Origin: Gibbula magus
Taxonomy: Eukaryota > Mollusca > Gastropoda > Trochida > Trochidae
NCBI GenBank assembly: GCA_936450465.1
Contig: OW388296.1
Coordinates: 47,691,750 to 47,755,749, forward strand
Direction: 5' to 3'
DNA: 64,000 nucleotides
In this document: one piece after another, positions 1 through 12,010 of the stretch
Numbering within the stretch: position 1 is the stretch's first letter
Layout: each line of letters opens with the position of its first letter
Translations under genes and position numbers: made by a program
Notes under the pieces: model-generated
The model's input: only the letters and a program-made list of their open reading frames with translations
What the model was told of the DNA's origin: nothing
The model's database searches: none

Positions 1-320
1 AAACGAATGGCTAATTGTAAATGCATAATTGACTTTTCAACGAAGTAGAATATGTCTTATTTGAATGTCACATCAATTAACCGAAAATAACCTACATAAT
101 ACGCTTATATGATAGTATTCAATTAAGTTTATTCAATAGTTTTATCATACAGAATTATTCCACAACAATTAATTTATCCTAATGTAATTGATACAAGCAA
201 TTTGTTTTAATGTTCTGTTGTGCAATTAATGTGGCACGTCAGTAACTGAAGGCACTGTAGCATATTATTTTTAACATTTTGTATATTTTCAGATAACCCC
301 TTGACAGGATTTGGAAATCT

Positions 321-430
321 GGACCCATATTTTCGAAACTCTCTTAGCGCTAAGATAGTCGTAAGTGCCATACATTAACATTGACTTACGACTATCTTAG
401 CACTAAGACAGCTTTGAAAATATTGGCCCT
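321..430. mobile_element. Foldback MITE
   Basis: Arms of about 46 nt (core cttagcgctaagatagtcgt, inverted as acgactatcttagcactaag) enclose a short loop. The whole element would form a near-complete hairpin. Related foldbacks occur at 9478 and 31171. Confidence 0.7.
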
Positions 431-1842
431 AGAGTCGACAAAACAAAAGCTGTACTACCCTACTCAATATGTATAGATTAATAGCTAAATGAAAACTACA
501 ACACTTCGTTTTTTTCAGAGTTTACTTTTAGAACAGCCCGTTGAGAATTAGGGTAAATTGTACCTCTACATAACAACACTAGACTGATGCCACTATAGCT
601 GTGCACCATTCTTGAAGGCATCTGAACAACGTCATCAACTATGACAGAAGCGTTTGCTTCGTATTGCTTTCACATTGGGACCTTCCATTTGACTGATAAC
701 AAGAGACGCATAATATGTAGTCAACCATTCAGTTATATAAAAATCGTTGGTATACTTTCTTAAATAAATATATTCAAATTATAAGAATTTGACATTAAAT
801 AAATTACCCAAATTATACGCAGCACTCTGCTTGATGTTGATGGCATTTGTAAAGAAATCCATATATAGTTTTTCATATAATCAGGCTAAACTTTAAATTT
901 GAATTAGTATCTCTTGTTAACAGAAATGTTAGGTTTCACAAGGCACAAAACATTAACACAAATGTATTGCACAACGCCTGCGAGAGTTCAATCACAGATA
1001 TTTTATGTGATCTTATTCACATTTAATGCTTTCAATATTGCTAGCATCTCATAAACTTCAATTCGTTTTTGATAAAAATGTACAGTAAATTAATACATAT
1101 TTGCATCAACAAGGAATAGTAGTTTATGAAATCCAAATCTTATTGGATTATTGAAATAATTTAAACCTTAAACAATCAAATACTTAAGTTAATATATACA
1201 TACATATAGTTATCCATCCTTTTCATTAACAATTAATAATGTCACAACAGTTTGAAATAAAAGCATCTTTTAGCATACAAATCCAGAAATATACATTATG
1301 TAATTTAAGTTTTGATTGATACATCCATAAGTCATAACAAGTACACTAAAAGCCGAAACAAGAACCAATAAAGCTTAAACGATTATAGAATAAATATAAA
1401 TAAGTGTATATATTTAAGGCACATTCAGGAACGCCACTTTATCCAATATATTAATTCATGCTTTGTAATGGAGCACCATTGAATCAGATAAATTAACATT
1501 TGGAAGACAAGAAAAACAAAAACACAATGTATACATCACTCAATTTTTCCAAAAAAATCATTGAGAACGATACATTTCCATTGATTGGATACCAAAACAT
1601 TAAATACCATCAGCAGAATGAAATGGTAAGTTATCAGGATAGCAAAGTAGAAAACAGAATATGTAGAAAAATATAAAAGGTAATACATTTGAAATGGATA
1701 ACACTGGGAAAGATAGTTGAAACTTTAAGGATGTGAATTGGAGTACATTTGTACTTCAAGGCACTTAACAAATCTATGATTCAGAATAGTTATACAGTAT
1801 TTCTTCAAACATACATCAATGATCTATGATTCAAGAAAAGGT

Positions 1843-2056
1843 ATACCGTATTTTCCCTAATAAACACCAGAAAATATCAGTATGTTCAATATGTATGAAT
1901 GTATATTCAATGTATACAAACACATGATTCAACGTTTCTTGTCATTTCTTTCTCCCAGTTTCCGAAGACCGGATTTCTTTCGGACTTTCAGATTGTTCTA
2001 TGTCTAAACGACACTCTGTTTACCATATCCAGTCGTTTATCAGAGCAAATACGGTA
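1843..2056. mobile_element. Diverged short member of the accgtattt MITE family
   Basis: taccgtattttccctaataa at the left and gcaaatacggtac at the right are imperfect inverted repeats. At 214 bp this member has lost most of the GC-rich interior. The ORF at 1899-2108 falls inside it and is not credible. Confidence 0.5.
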
Positions 2057-3209
2057 CATACTTAACTTACTACGTTTTCCATTTACATATTTATCACACG
2101 TTTCATAAATTATCATCTTAATCATTTAGGAATTACCAAACTTGATTCAAATTATTACTTCATTAAGCCATGCCAATCCTATTCATAGCATCCTATAAAA
2201 TAATGCATTTTTCGTGTATTTCAACATTACACGCCTGCAGCCAAATCTTGAACTGTGAAAAGAATCCATTATTGTACTGACACCTAACATCTATGTAACA
2301 TTTATCGTCGCTCTTATCATAACCATTGTATTCACCATTTGTGTGTAACAGCCGGCGAGGGTTTCAGGGGTATCGCCTGACATGATTCACATCGAGGCTC
2401 TGGTAAAGTCACGTGACCATGCCACAGATGTTTCATTTCAAAATAGAGAAATCATTATATGATTCAGAGATAGCATTGGAAACGTATAAATAAATGTACT
2501 ATTCACCACTGGAGCTACCTTTCAGGGCTTGCATATATGATAATTGCAAATGTCACCTTGTATATAGGTCATACATGCTTATGGAATATGCCTACTCAGG
2601 TTATGTCTAAAATAAGAAGTTTAAAACAGTTTAACACCTCCGAATCAACATTGAGCAAATCTGAAACTATACAAAGTTTATACATGTATATGGAAGATTG
2701 ATTTAATGCTTTTCGGAACATGTGGTTTGAAACCTATTGAACAGATTGGTATCAATACTATAGGGATCTGGCTTTATTACAAGGCTCATAAATAGATGGA
2801 AGCTCAGTTTATGTATTTCGTAAAAGATCTTTAACAACATTCTAACAGATGTATTTCAATAATTTTGGATTCTACGGGGTCTGCAGAGATAAGGAAATCC
2901 AATTTCGGATTAACATAAGTAGCATTGCGGATGATAATCTTCATCACATGGCGCATGTGATTCCAAGGCTGCCTTTGGCATCGTCACCAAAAACAACCAT
3001 ATATACTTCAAAAGAGAAACATAACCATTTTTAAGAATTTTGTTTTTTCTTCTTTTTTTTTCATCGTACTAAAACGCCATGCAAAGAAACTTTCAACTAT
3101 ATAACACACCAAAACTCATACGAAACGTTTTTGTTTTCAACGAAACTTGTTTACTAATTGGCTATATCCAATGGCGTCGTTGTGACGTCATTTCCGGTTC
3201 CGGAGTTCT

Positions 3210-3401
3210 TCAAAGGATGGTGCAGCAGAGCATTCCTGGCTGCTGGTCTTGTAGCTTGCTCTCCTTTCCTTCTCCGTCCTTGTGGATCAGAGGAGAGTTC
3301 TCGGACTTGACTGCTCCGTCCTTGACCCCTCCCTCTTTGGCCTCCAGCTTCTTCAGTTCCGTTTCGTCCTTGTCCACTGGTTTTTCAGGGTCGGTTTTCT
3401 C
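3210..3401 (-). CDS. Gene B, terminal exon with C-terminal CCTIL prenylation-type motif
   Basis: The acceptor is gttgtag, and the exon opens in phase 0, as the donor of exon 3 requires. It encodes 63 residues and a TGA at 3212-3210. The sequence is charged ([16 protein letters not shown]) and ends [10 protein letters not shown] cysteine fourth from the end followed by T-I-L fits a CaaX box; leucine at the last position favours geranylgeranylation, and the preceding cysteine could be palmitoylated, as in paralemmins and Rho or Rap proteins (family knowledge). The finished protein of gene B would be about 346 residues and possibly membrane-tethered. An AATAAA on the minus strand near 2778-2773 could be the polyadenylation signal. 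Extra exons in the 4.7-kb intron cannot be excluded. Confidence 0.7.
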   Translation of the reverse strand, partial: EKTDPEKPVDKDETELKKLEAKEGGVKDGAVKSENSPLIHKDGEGKESKLQDQQPGMLCCTIL

Positions 3402-3724
3402 CTACAACATACGTTTGCAATTTATATTTGAATATCAGGTATTGCCATGAATGACTTCTATTTATTTACTAGCGATTAATGAATTAAGTGTTATATCTTT
3501 ATAATGAGCATTTTAAAAATCACCCAATGCAGGGTACTCTAATGGAATAATATGACCGGGGTTTACTTTGTGGGCACCATTTCTAGGGAATATTCTCCCT
3601 TGTACCTTTATAAACCAATTGAAGCAGATAATAGCGTAGGATAATATCTGAATGTGTTTAATGACATACATGTATAAACAGGATTATCAATTTTAATTTT
3701 GTTTTATTAAAAATATCCAGATCG

Positions 3725-3880
3725 TGGACTCTTTAAAGGCCAGAGTCTCTAAGAAGTCACAAGGGTAGCTTAAGGTGGTCTTAAAGACGCCCCCAATTAA
3801 TAATACTACGATTTACGATCATCTTAGTCTAAGGTAGTTCGTGAACTATAGCGTCTTGAGAAACATCTTATCCACGAGGC
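3725..3880. repeat. Diverged foldback-type repeat
   Basis: acgatcatcttagtctaagg and the flanking ctcttaaag-like segments resemble the foldback family at 321. It lies in the last intron of gene B. Confidence 0.3.
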
Positions 3881-5039
3881 CGTCTCGCAAGGAAAGTGCT
3901 TTTTAAATGTAATTTAGAAACGGAATACGTTTATTTGACGCGAAAATTGAAAGCGCAAAAGAAAAGCTTATCTGTCAATATACAATGGTATTTACATCTT
4001 TGAAACATTATCTGATAACCAACAAAAACACAAATCTCGGGTTTTGGATTGTAAATTAACTTTTCAATTCGTAAAATGATTTTTAATCCAGAAACGCCTC
4101 GATCAAGAAGTTGCTGTACATTATATTCATCTTGTATCATTACAGAAACTTAATAATGGATTTAAATGAAAAATAACCAAACAATCCAGATATGGCCATC
4201 TACAATGACAGAACTGTAAAACCGTAAATGTTTTGAATACAAAACAACACAAAGGAAAGCAAATTTCGGTCATTACATTAAACAATCAATTCGAATATTA
4301 AACATATTAAAATATACATTAAATATTATAATTCCTAATTGAGAGAAATATGTACAAATCGTACAAGATGAACGTTATAGACTTCAACATTACTCGAAAT
4401 GACATGTCTGCAACTTTGATAAGGTAATACCATATGTATTCATACACGTCGTCCATATTCGTTATAGACTCATGTTATTATGAATATAAGATGGATAACC
4501 TTAACAACTTTTTAATGGATATATATTGATCAAAAGCAAATGTATCTAACCGTTAATAACAGTAATACTATCAAGTAATTACACCGAGGCAAGTTGATAG
4601 CACAACCATAAACATATCCTGAATTTACGTTTGTGTATGCCTAAGGTTCATTTAGAACAAATGAAGTATTCCAAAAGTTTGCAAAATGTTATCATGGAAA
4701 TTAAGACAGCATAGTTGTGTCATTATCAATGTCGTTATTATTAGTTTTTATTTAGTTTTTAATAGTTTAGTTTATATTATTTATAGGATGCAGCTACAGG
4801 AAGTTAAACATTTAATAGACAGCCCCCCTCCCTCTTATTAAGGCTCATTATTTCTATTAAAATATATTATATTTTATTTTAATTGTTTAACGCATATTTT
4901 AGCTAGTATGATGTTAATATAGAGTCATTGACTATGTAATTCATTAGGCTTTAATTAATAAACTAAATAAGTTTCAAAATGTAAAGTATTTATCGGAGGT
5001 ATAAACTGAATAGTACTTAACGTAACGGAGAAAACGATG

Positions 5040-5460
5040 AAAAGATGTCTTTAGGTTATGGCCCCTATGACCATATTTGGGGCCACAGGGTCACTAAATC
5101 TACAATTTAGTATTCCCATTGGTTAATGAGTCGGTGCACAACATTTCAGCTTTCTAGGGCCTTTCATACTGTCCAGAGAAGAACATGTAAATAGGTTTTT
5201 AGGCCAAGAACCCTGGCTGTGACTTACATTTGGGGTCAAAAGGTCAACTCAATCTACAATTTAGAATCCCAATGTCCAAGTAGTATGTACATACAATTTC
5301 AGCTTTCTGAAATGAGTAACCTCTGTGGCAAGAGAATGGTTCTTGAGAAGAAGTCGAAAAAGTGAAAAGTTTACTGATGGACGGATCGACAGACGGACGC
5401 CGGACGCCATGCCATAAGCTCATCGGATCTTTCAGGCCAGATTAGCTCAATATTTAGAAA
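5040..5460 (-). mobile_element. CCGT-type dispersed repeat, shorter copy
   Basis: Inverted relative to the 59.8-kb copy: two of the roughly 145-bp units, then gacggatcgacagacggacg and an end reading aagctcatcgg. Internal unit number clearly varies between copies. Confidence 0.6.
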
Positions 5461-5727
5461 TTTTATTAAATATTCTATCATATAACAAATGATGATATTA
5501 TTATAATATGTTAATCCATGGTCATGACGTCACTCTATTGTGTTATCAGTTTATTATTATTTAGGAATCTACAGGTCATTGACTGTCCCAGTCAGGAGGG
5601 GTGTTAGGTTTAGACATTTTCAGTAATGGTACATTTTTCGAGACTGATGTATTTTGTCTTGGTGTATAGGATAGGATCTTAAAATATCTAGACAACTATA
5701 GACACATTAATTTTTGTATTGCATGAA

Positions 5728-5795
5728 CCTGGAATCGAACATGCAACCCTTGGTAGTCAGCGCTTCTAACCACTAGGCCACAAGACGCTGTTAGA
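5728..5795 (-). repeat. tRNA-like SINE head or tRNA relic
   Basis: The minus strand shows tggcctagtggttag (A box-like) and gcatgttcgattcc (B box-like) at normal spacing, but the acceptor and T stems do not pair. A SINE head or tRNA pseudogene fits better than a working tRNA. Confidence 0.4.
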
Positions 5796-6689
5796 AACCT
5801 TAGGATTGTTTGTCAGTAAGAATCCCGCGTTCTATTCAAGGCTTGTAATGCACGGAAGGCACGGAAAGGCAGATTTTCAGCAGTCAATCACATCGCTTCG
5901 CGTGGAAGTTTTGCGCTGCACGTGCGTGGTAGAATCCATTTCATGAGGGTCGCAGCTACTTGTACCATATCCGATGATATCCGACAGAAATTTGCAAAAT
6001 AATTGATTTTGGTGTCCCATAATTGAAATTTATTGTTTCAAATGTAAAATGATCACATATGCATGTTTCGTGACGTCATACATGGATTAAGATTGAGAAT
6101 GCATTCGGAGCAGTGGATTCGTCTCGATAACATAATCAATCCCTGCTTATCCGGACTATTTGGTTATTGTTGAAACTCGTTTGGATAGCGAGACTTGTTA
6201 TCTTACATAAACAGTGCATTTTAGTTGATAATTATATACACCTATTATGATGTAAAATGTTACCATTTATTCTCGTTTTTTTATGTCTTGTCAATTTAAA
6301 GTTGAGATTATGGCTACATTGGAAATTGATGATGAACTTTTAGACATTACATTTATAATTATTTATATTTAAAATTTAAAAAAATAAGAAATTAAGTTTT
6401 ACTTGTCTTCTGCGTTAATTCTGAATATACTTTGTATGCATTGTCAACGAAATAGAACAGTTCAAATATAAAATGAGACGCATCTATATTTTGATTCCAA
6501 AGAACTTTTTGTTAACGAGAAAGCAATATGGAGATTTAATGCATTCAATGAATGCAATACAGTGTTCCAAGCGGACATATTATTCTTTGGCACACTAATA
6601 TATTGTATGATATGTTGTTGGCTGTACATAGCTCATTAGATCACCAAAGGTATTTATCAAATTTGGTGCATAAGTCCAAAGGTATGTTG

Positions 6690-7215
6690 AAGGCTTTGGT
6701 TTGATTAAAGCTATGTTTAAAGATTTGGTTTGACTAAGGCAATGTTTAAAGATTTGGTTTGACAAAGGCAGTGCGGAAAGATTTGGTTTTACAAAGGCAA
6801 TGCGAAAAGATTTGGTTTGACAAAGGCAATGCGGAAAGATTTGGTTTGACAAAGGCAATGCGAAAAGTTGGTTTGACAAAGGCATTAAGGCAATATCAAA
6901 GATTCGGTCTGACAAAGGCAATGCGGAAAGATTTGGTTTGAAAAAGGCAATGTTTAAAGATTTGGTCTGACAAAGGCAATGTTCAAAGATTTGGTCTGCC
7001 AAAGGCAATGTTCAAAGATTTGGTCTGACAAAGGCAGTGCGTAAAGATTTGGTTCGATTAAGGAAAGGCTCGAAGTTTTGGTTCGATTAAGGCAAGGCTC
7101 AATGATTTGGTTTGACAGTGGTTATGTTCAAAGTTTTGGTTTGACTAAAGTAATACTCAAAGTTTTGGTTTAACTAAGGAAATGCTGAAAGATTTGGTTT
7201 GCCCAAGTAATGTTC
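6690..7215. repeat. 29-bp tandem array in last intron of gene B
   Basis: About 17 variants of a 29-bp unit containing gatttggtttgac and aaggcaatgcgg. It creates the spurious 137-residue minus ORF with repeated LCQTKS-like blocks. Confidence 0.85.
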
Positions 7216-7786
7216 ACATATTCTATTTTATTTTATTTTAATTTTTGTTTATGTTCACATATTTGCTATTACGAAAGTTATGCTCTATTATAAGGTTTGA
7301 CAGTGGCCATGTTAAACACTTTTTGTTTGACAGACACTGTTTAAATGTTTCACAAAACATGCAAATATGGTCCTAAAAAGTTCAAACTTCCTCTAATTGT
7401 TTGACATGCACTATTTTTTTATATTAGAAGTCATATAAACATGCAGTATTCCCGCTCACAGTTTGACACACATCTTTAACAAGGCATGCATTGTTTAGAA
7501 TATCGACTACATGCATTAATCTCATTCTCAACAAAGTTCGATTTTAAAGACAGATTTTTTAATGCAATGTTTGGAAGTTGTACTATCCACACCCCTGAAT
7601 ACTTGTGAACGTTACGCGTTATGTTTCTGGGAATGTCAAAGTTTAAGTATGGCAAATCCATGCGCCTATTTCCAAACGCCACATGCATTTCATGGAATGT
7701 TGGAAGGAGGAAAGAGACGGCCTGTATAAATTCACCCATTTAACACGTCACATGCATTGTTACCGTTAAAACACACATGCTCAACT

Positions 7787-8075
7787 AACACGGAAGTTCA
7801 CTGGGTCAAAGTTTGTTTCAAGTCGCATGCAAGAACCGGAAGTTGATACTCATGCTAAATTGATACGAAACTTCACAGAGTCAAAGTAATTTTCAAGTCG
7901 CATGCAAGAACCGGAAGTTGATACTCATGCTAAATTGATACAAAACTTCACAGAGTCAAAGTATTTTTCAAGTCACATGCAAAAGCGGAAGTTGATACTC
8001 ATTTTCAAAAGCTACGAAACTTCACAGAGTCAAAGTATTTTTCAAGTCACATGCAAAACCGGAAGTTGATACTCG
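7787..8075. repeat. 75-bp tandem array next to gene B exon 3
   Basis: caagtcgcatgc recurs at 7819, 7894, 7969 and 8043. About 3.7 copies end 15 bp from the exon 3 donor. Confidence 0.85.
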
Positions 8076-8090
8076 TGCACGTGCTCGTAC

Positions 8091-8399
8091 CTTCACAGCT
8101 GATTGGCTGGTATCATTGCTAGGGTTGGGAACAGTTCCTCCATCCGGGGAGTCAAATTCGTGTTCCCATTCTCTAACTGGTGCTGGTTTCTTAGGTACAG
8201 TGCTCGCCATCGCGGCCAGTGTAGTCCCTTCTTTAAACTGGACTGGCTGAGAATTTTGATCTTGATCCGGTGCTCCGACCGGTTTGGCATCTTCTTGGGG
8301 TTCAACCAACTCGGTCTTGGCTTCATTCTTGTCCTTTTTCTTATCTTTCTTTTCCTTCTTATCTTTCTTGTCCTTCTTTTTGAACAAACCGAGCGGCAT
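8091..8399 (-). CDS. Gene B, coding exon 3: lysine-rich block
   Basis: The acceptor (gcttttttag) sits immediately before ATG, and the exon is 309 nt, exactly 103 codons, so it is phase 0 at both ends. Residues 7-25 are almost all K, D and E (FKKKDKKDKKEKKDKKKDKN), followed by a polar Pro/Asp/Gln segment and a VREWEHEFDSPDGG patch. The donor is AAG|gtacga. The M at its first position could also serve as the start of a shorter isoform from an internal promoter; as part of gene B it is simply residue 181. The overlapping plus-strand ORF (8103-8462) is a shadow. The adjoining intron begins with a 75-bp tandem array. Confidence 0.75.
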
Positions 8400-8989
8400 C
8401 TAAAAAAGCAATGTAGAAAATGTAGTTCTGAGTCAGTGTCCTCTGTTCTTGTCCTGACATGAACGTCAAACTGTAACGTCAACTTGTGCAGTCAAAATGG
8501 TCATTCTACATGAAAATGGAAATTTCCGAATGTGGTTACCCCCTGCTCACATCTAACAAATGCATCAAAACGATATGATAAATGTCAAACTGTCAATCGA
8601 GATAATAGCCTTTCGCTAATACCACACCAACAAAGGCTTGGTTCGTCACCCTTTATGTTAATGCTATACTGAGTGATATATCATCACAACAACCGAATAA
8701 TTGCTAAAACGAAATAACAACTAGTTCAATAGCGTTCCCATTACATTTAACGTTTTCTCTCTCAACGTCACGCCAGGAACATGCATTATATGGGTTTCCT
8801 AATATGACGATGAATGGTATATATCAAGCCATATTTCATTTAACCTCGCAAAGTTGCCAAAAACGTTGTTTTTAAAATTATACTATCCTAGGTCAAGGTC
8901 ATCCGAATCCATCAATCTTGTCAAGTATCGTCAAGAGTCGATATGAAGGCCGGTGTCTTTCGGGGTTAAGGTCGTAAGCAACCAATGCA

Positions 8990-9180
8990 ACCTGGCAAAA
9001 GGTCAACAAACGACGTTCGAGTGTCGGTCGATCAACTACCTTGTTTGAAGGCCAACAAACGACCTTCAAGCGTCGCTCAACTACCTTGTGTGAAGGTCAA
9101 CAAACGATCTTCGAATGTCGGTCATCTATCATGTCTGAAGGTCAACAAACAACCTTCAAGTGTTGCTCAACTACCTTGTC
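8990..9180. repeat. 45-bp minisatellite overlapping a gene B splice donor
   Basis: Four copies with ggtcaacaaacgaccttcaa and ctcaactaccttgt. The last copy's ctaccttgtc is the exon 2 donor on the minus strand; two others retain ctaccttgt and one is altered (ctatcatgt). Confidence 0.8.
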
Positions 9181-9326
9181 GGTATCAAGGTTTTCCTGAT
9201 CTTCTTCTCCTGGTCCTGCCTTCACAGTTTCCTCCTCCTCTTCTTCTCCCTCCTGGTCGTCCTGGACAAGCTGCTGGTTGTCGCTCCAAGTCTCCTCAGC
9301 CTCTTCCTCGATTAGCGGGTCGGACT
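9175..9326 (-). CDS. Gene B, coding exon 2: acidic segment
   Basis: The acceptor is tgttgcag and the donor follows GACAAG. The exon is 152 nt: two bases complete a lysine codon from exon 1, then 50 codons run to phase 0. The segment is strongly acidic, including EGEEEEEETVKAGP and EEEAEETW, and looks disordered. It was too short to stand out as an ORF; its reality rests on splice sites at both ends and matching phase with both neighbours. The donor lies inside the last copy of a 45-bp minisatellite (8990-9180). Confidence 0.72.
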
Positions 9327-9477
9327 CTGCAACACACGGTTAAATTGTACAGCTGTTATCAATATCATTGAAATGAATCAAAATAATACACTGCTTTGAC
9401 TCGAACAAGGTTGGACATGGTTTTAAAGTAAACGAAATTTGCACGAAAGATATTTGCAGATGTTGAGCCTCCTCCGA

Positions 9478-9564
9478 GTCCGTTTTCACAAAGCAAGGTA
9501 ACCTTAGTGCAATTTTAAAGAATAGAAGTAAATCTTGATAAATTTTGCTTTGTGAAAGGAGCCC
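9478..9564. mobile_element. Foldback MITE in intron 1 of gene B
   Basis: ttttcacaaagcaaggtaac and the inverted gctttgtgaaagg bound an 87-bp palindromic element. It shares the aaccttagtgcaat block with the copy at 31171. Confidence 0.55.
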
Positions 9565-9776
9565 TGGATATTACTGAGGATGTACACGAAGTACGGCTGT
9601 CCAGATACTTCAAACGTTACACATTTGTAATACTTGATGCCATTTTGCAGTGATACCTTCACACACGTTTGTTTTAATGTTTCTGTTGCATACTGGTAGA
9701 CGTAATTAAGCAAACATGGACTGCAGGAACTTCACCATTCAGGAAAATGTATGTTCCAAAGATGTTTCACACTTAC

Positions 9777-10164
9777 TCGAGTTGTCAGAAGCTTTGACAT
9801 TATTCTTATCCTTGTTGCCAGATGCGGTAGAAGCATTAGGCTCTTCTTTCTTTCTCTTTAAATTTTCAGCGAGAGACTTCTTCAAATTTAACGCTTCTTT
9901 CTTGGCAGACTCAAGACCTGCGTATCTGTTGATACGCTGAAGGGCTCTTTCACATTTTCCACAGAGGTTAACAGAGGCGTAGTCACTCTTGAACTGAGTG
10001 CCAAGGACTTTAACAAACAGCCTCCTCGTCTCTGCTGCATCATCGTTGGTCAGAGCTACGAAACTACGGCCATCAAGACGAAGGTTGACTCCACAAACTA
10101 GGCACCATGGATCAGGTCCGGATTTCCCTTTGGAAATAAACACTCCCTTCTTTTTAGGCGGCAT
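9777..10164 (-). CDS. Gene B, coding exon 1: ZAD-like zinc-binding N-terminus
   Basis: This is the first coding exon of a four-exon gene. The ATG at 10164 has A at -3 and starts MPPKKKGVF; the frame stays open a little upstream but offers no other ATG. The exon encodes 129 residues plus one base. C21-x2-C24 and C68-x2-C71 are 43 residues apart, with tryptophan just before the first pair (DPWCLVCG, LCGKCERAL); this spacing resembles the ZAD (C4DM) zinc finger, a protein-interaction fold. Residues 84-109 are basic and probably helical, followed by a polar, disordered stretch. The exon ends in a consensus donor (gtaagt) in phase 1, and the next exon supplies the two missing bases. The family is not recognised; the ZAD label rests on cysteine spacing only. 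A nuclear or adaptor role is inference. Confidence 0.72.
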
Positions 10165-10969
10165 CCTGGGTTCACACTTCAGAAGAAGTGAGCACACTTC
10201 AATATGTAGGCGTTTGTTGGTGTGACACCTTTATCGTACGATGCCGTGGTTTTATGTTGTTTACCACAGAGTTCCCTTCGTCTTAGAGTCACCATATGTC
10301 ACTCATTCGATAATTTATCACAAGGCATCGAGGCCACGGCCTTAACGTGCTTGCTTTCAATACCTCAGTTTCAATTTCAATACATATATTGATTTGCACA
10401 TGGTGCTATTATTCTCTATCTATATTCAGTACCTACCTGGTATATGACAATGTGTATTCCACTGGAGCAGAAACAAAATGGAGGCTGTATTTCCTAGTAG
10501 GTCACATTAGCAATTTAGACGTGTGTAATTGCGGGGATAATTACAACTAAATATACACAATATTCCAACTGCTGCTCGAGCCAGACAATGCATTAGTAAC
10601 ATTAACATTCACTGCTCGACCATGTATATGGCATTTAGCAACACCAGTATCATAATTATAGTAGTGATTTGATAGAATGTTGATAAGATAGGACACATAG
10701 AAAAATAGTGTTGTCAATATCACTCAGGGTTGATTTATGCCAGTTTTACTCTCAACATGTATATAAGGTATCAAATAAAATAAATATCATATATATATGT
10801 GACATTGCCATGGCAGATATAAGTTTATTACAATAACAATGCCATCACTGTATTCCAATGTTTTACTGGTCACAGATGAATAATTAGTTATGTTGGTTCC
10901 TCAAAATCAATAGTTTTCAATGTCGATATGTTTTTAAACCAAATTAAATGTGAGACTTACTTGATGCAT

Positions 10970-11415
10970 AGAACTACATCTTGATGTATATGAATACATA
11001 TTGATGTATATATATACATATTTAGGTATATAAGTACAACCTGATGCAAATAAATACATCTTGATGCATAGAAATACATCTTGATGCATAGAAATACATA
11101 TTGATGTAAATGAATACATTTTGATGTATATAACTACATATTTATGTATATAAGTAAAACCTGATGCAAATAAATATATCTTGATGCATAGAAATACATA
11201 TTGATGTAAATAATTACAGATTGACGCATATAAGTTAACTACATCTTGAAGTAGGTAACTACATCTTGATCCATATAAGTTAACTACATCTTGAAGTAGG
11301 TAACAACATCTTGAAGCAAATAATTGCAGATTGGTGTACATAATTACATATTGATGCACATAATTAAAAATTGATGCAGATAACTACATTTTGATAATTA
11401 GAACTACATCTTGGT
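10970..11415. repeat. ~19-bp degenerate tandem array
   Basis: Over 20 variants of aatacatcttgatgcata. It explains the 141-residue minus ORF. Confidence 0.8.
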
Positions 11416-11837
11416 GAATATACCTCTGTAAGATTGCACATTGCATACATATACGTTTTAAAAAATATTGTAACATCATTGGAGTTCATGAAAAGAAACG
11501 AATTAATACATGAATGGACGAAGACTCATTTGGATTATGATTATCTAACACCAACAACATTTAAGTCATTTGAAGTCATCAACAACAGTAATATTTAGCT
11601 CCGTATGTAATCAACCCAATAAAAGTGACATTTCTATTAGTATACTCCCAACTTTATTTTCGACTAAACAAGTTTGGACAATTTACAAAGCACTCACGCT
11701 TATCTTATGTTGAAATATTTATAACAAAGGTCACACAACTTGATATTAAAAACGTTTTGGAATGCACTGTACTGTCTAGTATTGGTTCATCAGTTAGTCA
11801 TTTACTGATCAAATTGAAGATTTGTACGCATATAATA

Positions 11838-12010
11838 ACGCATAGCCACTATGAATATTCAAATCACTATAAATTGCCATACATAAGAGAGTGGAGGATG
11901 AAAAAGTGTGAATTTTAAAGGCTTAAAATTGACACGTCTTCATTTAACAAAGTTTATGACATAATAATGTTTAAAAAGAGTATTTATACATTTCCAACGC
12001 TGTGCCCCTA
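11838..12010. repeat. Dispersed duplicate, copy 1
   Basis: Matches 13456-13610 with small changes: ctatgaatattcaaatcact, gtgtgaattttaaaggct, acaaagtttatgacataa and catttccaacgct. Confidence 0.6.

Larger units (their letters stand above)
1..3209. other. AT-rich flank beyond gene B
   Basis: Apart from the foldback at 321 and MITE relic at 1843, I see only AT-rich sequence without credible coding. The part next to 3209 should contain the 3' untranslated region of gene B. Confidence 0.5.
3402..8090. other. Last intron of gene B
   Basis: A 4.7-kb intron holding a CCGT-type repeat (5040), a tRNA-like relic (5728) and two arrays (6690, 7787). The sequence from 3900 to 5000 shows nothing recognisable. 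Confidence 0.5.

Noticed and set aside
5728..5795. Possible tRNA gene
   Set aside because: A and B boxes are present, but the acceptor and T stems do not pair; kept only as a relic.
6595..7008. 137-residue minus ORF
   Set aside because: It is a read-through of the 29-bp array; the repeated peptide blocks mirror the DNA repeat.
8103..8462. 119-residue plus ORF opposite gene B exon 3
   Set aside because: The minus strand has splice sites, phase continuity and typical disordered-protein composition; this is its shadow.
9175..10164. Reading the start of gene B from 10197
   Set aside because: The codon there is GTG, not ATG; the ATG at 10164 has suitable context.
11625..11918. 97-residue plus ORF
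   Set aside because: No splice or domain support, and its end falls in a duplicated segment (11838-12010).
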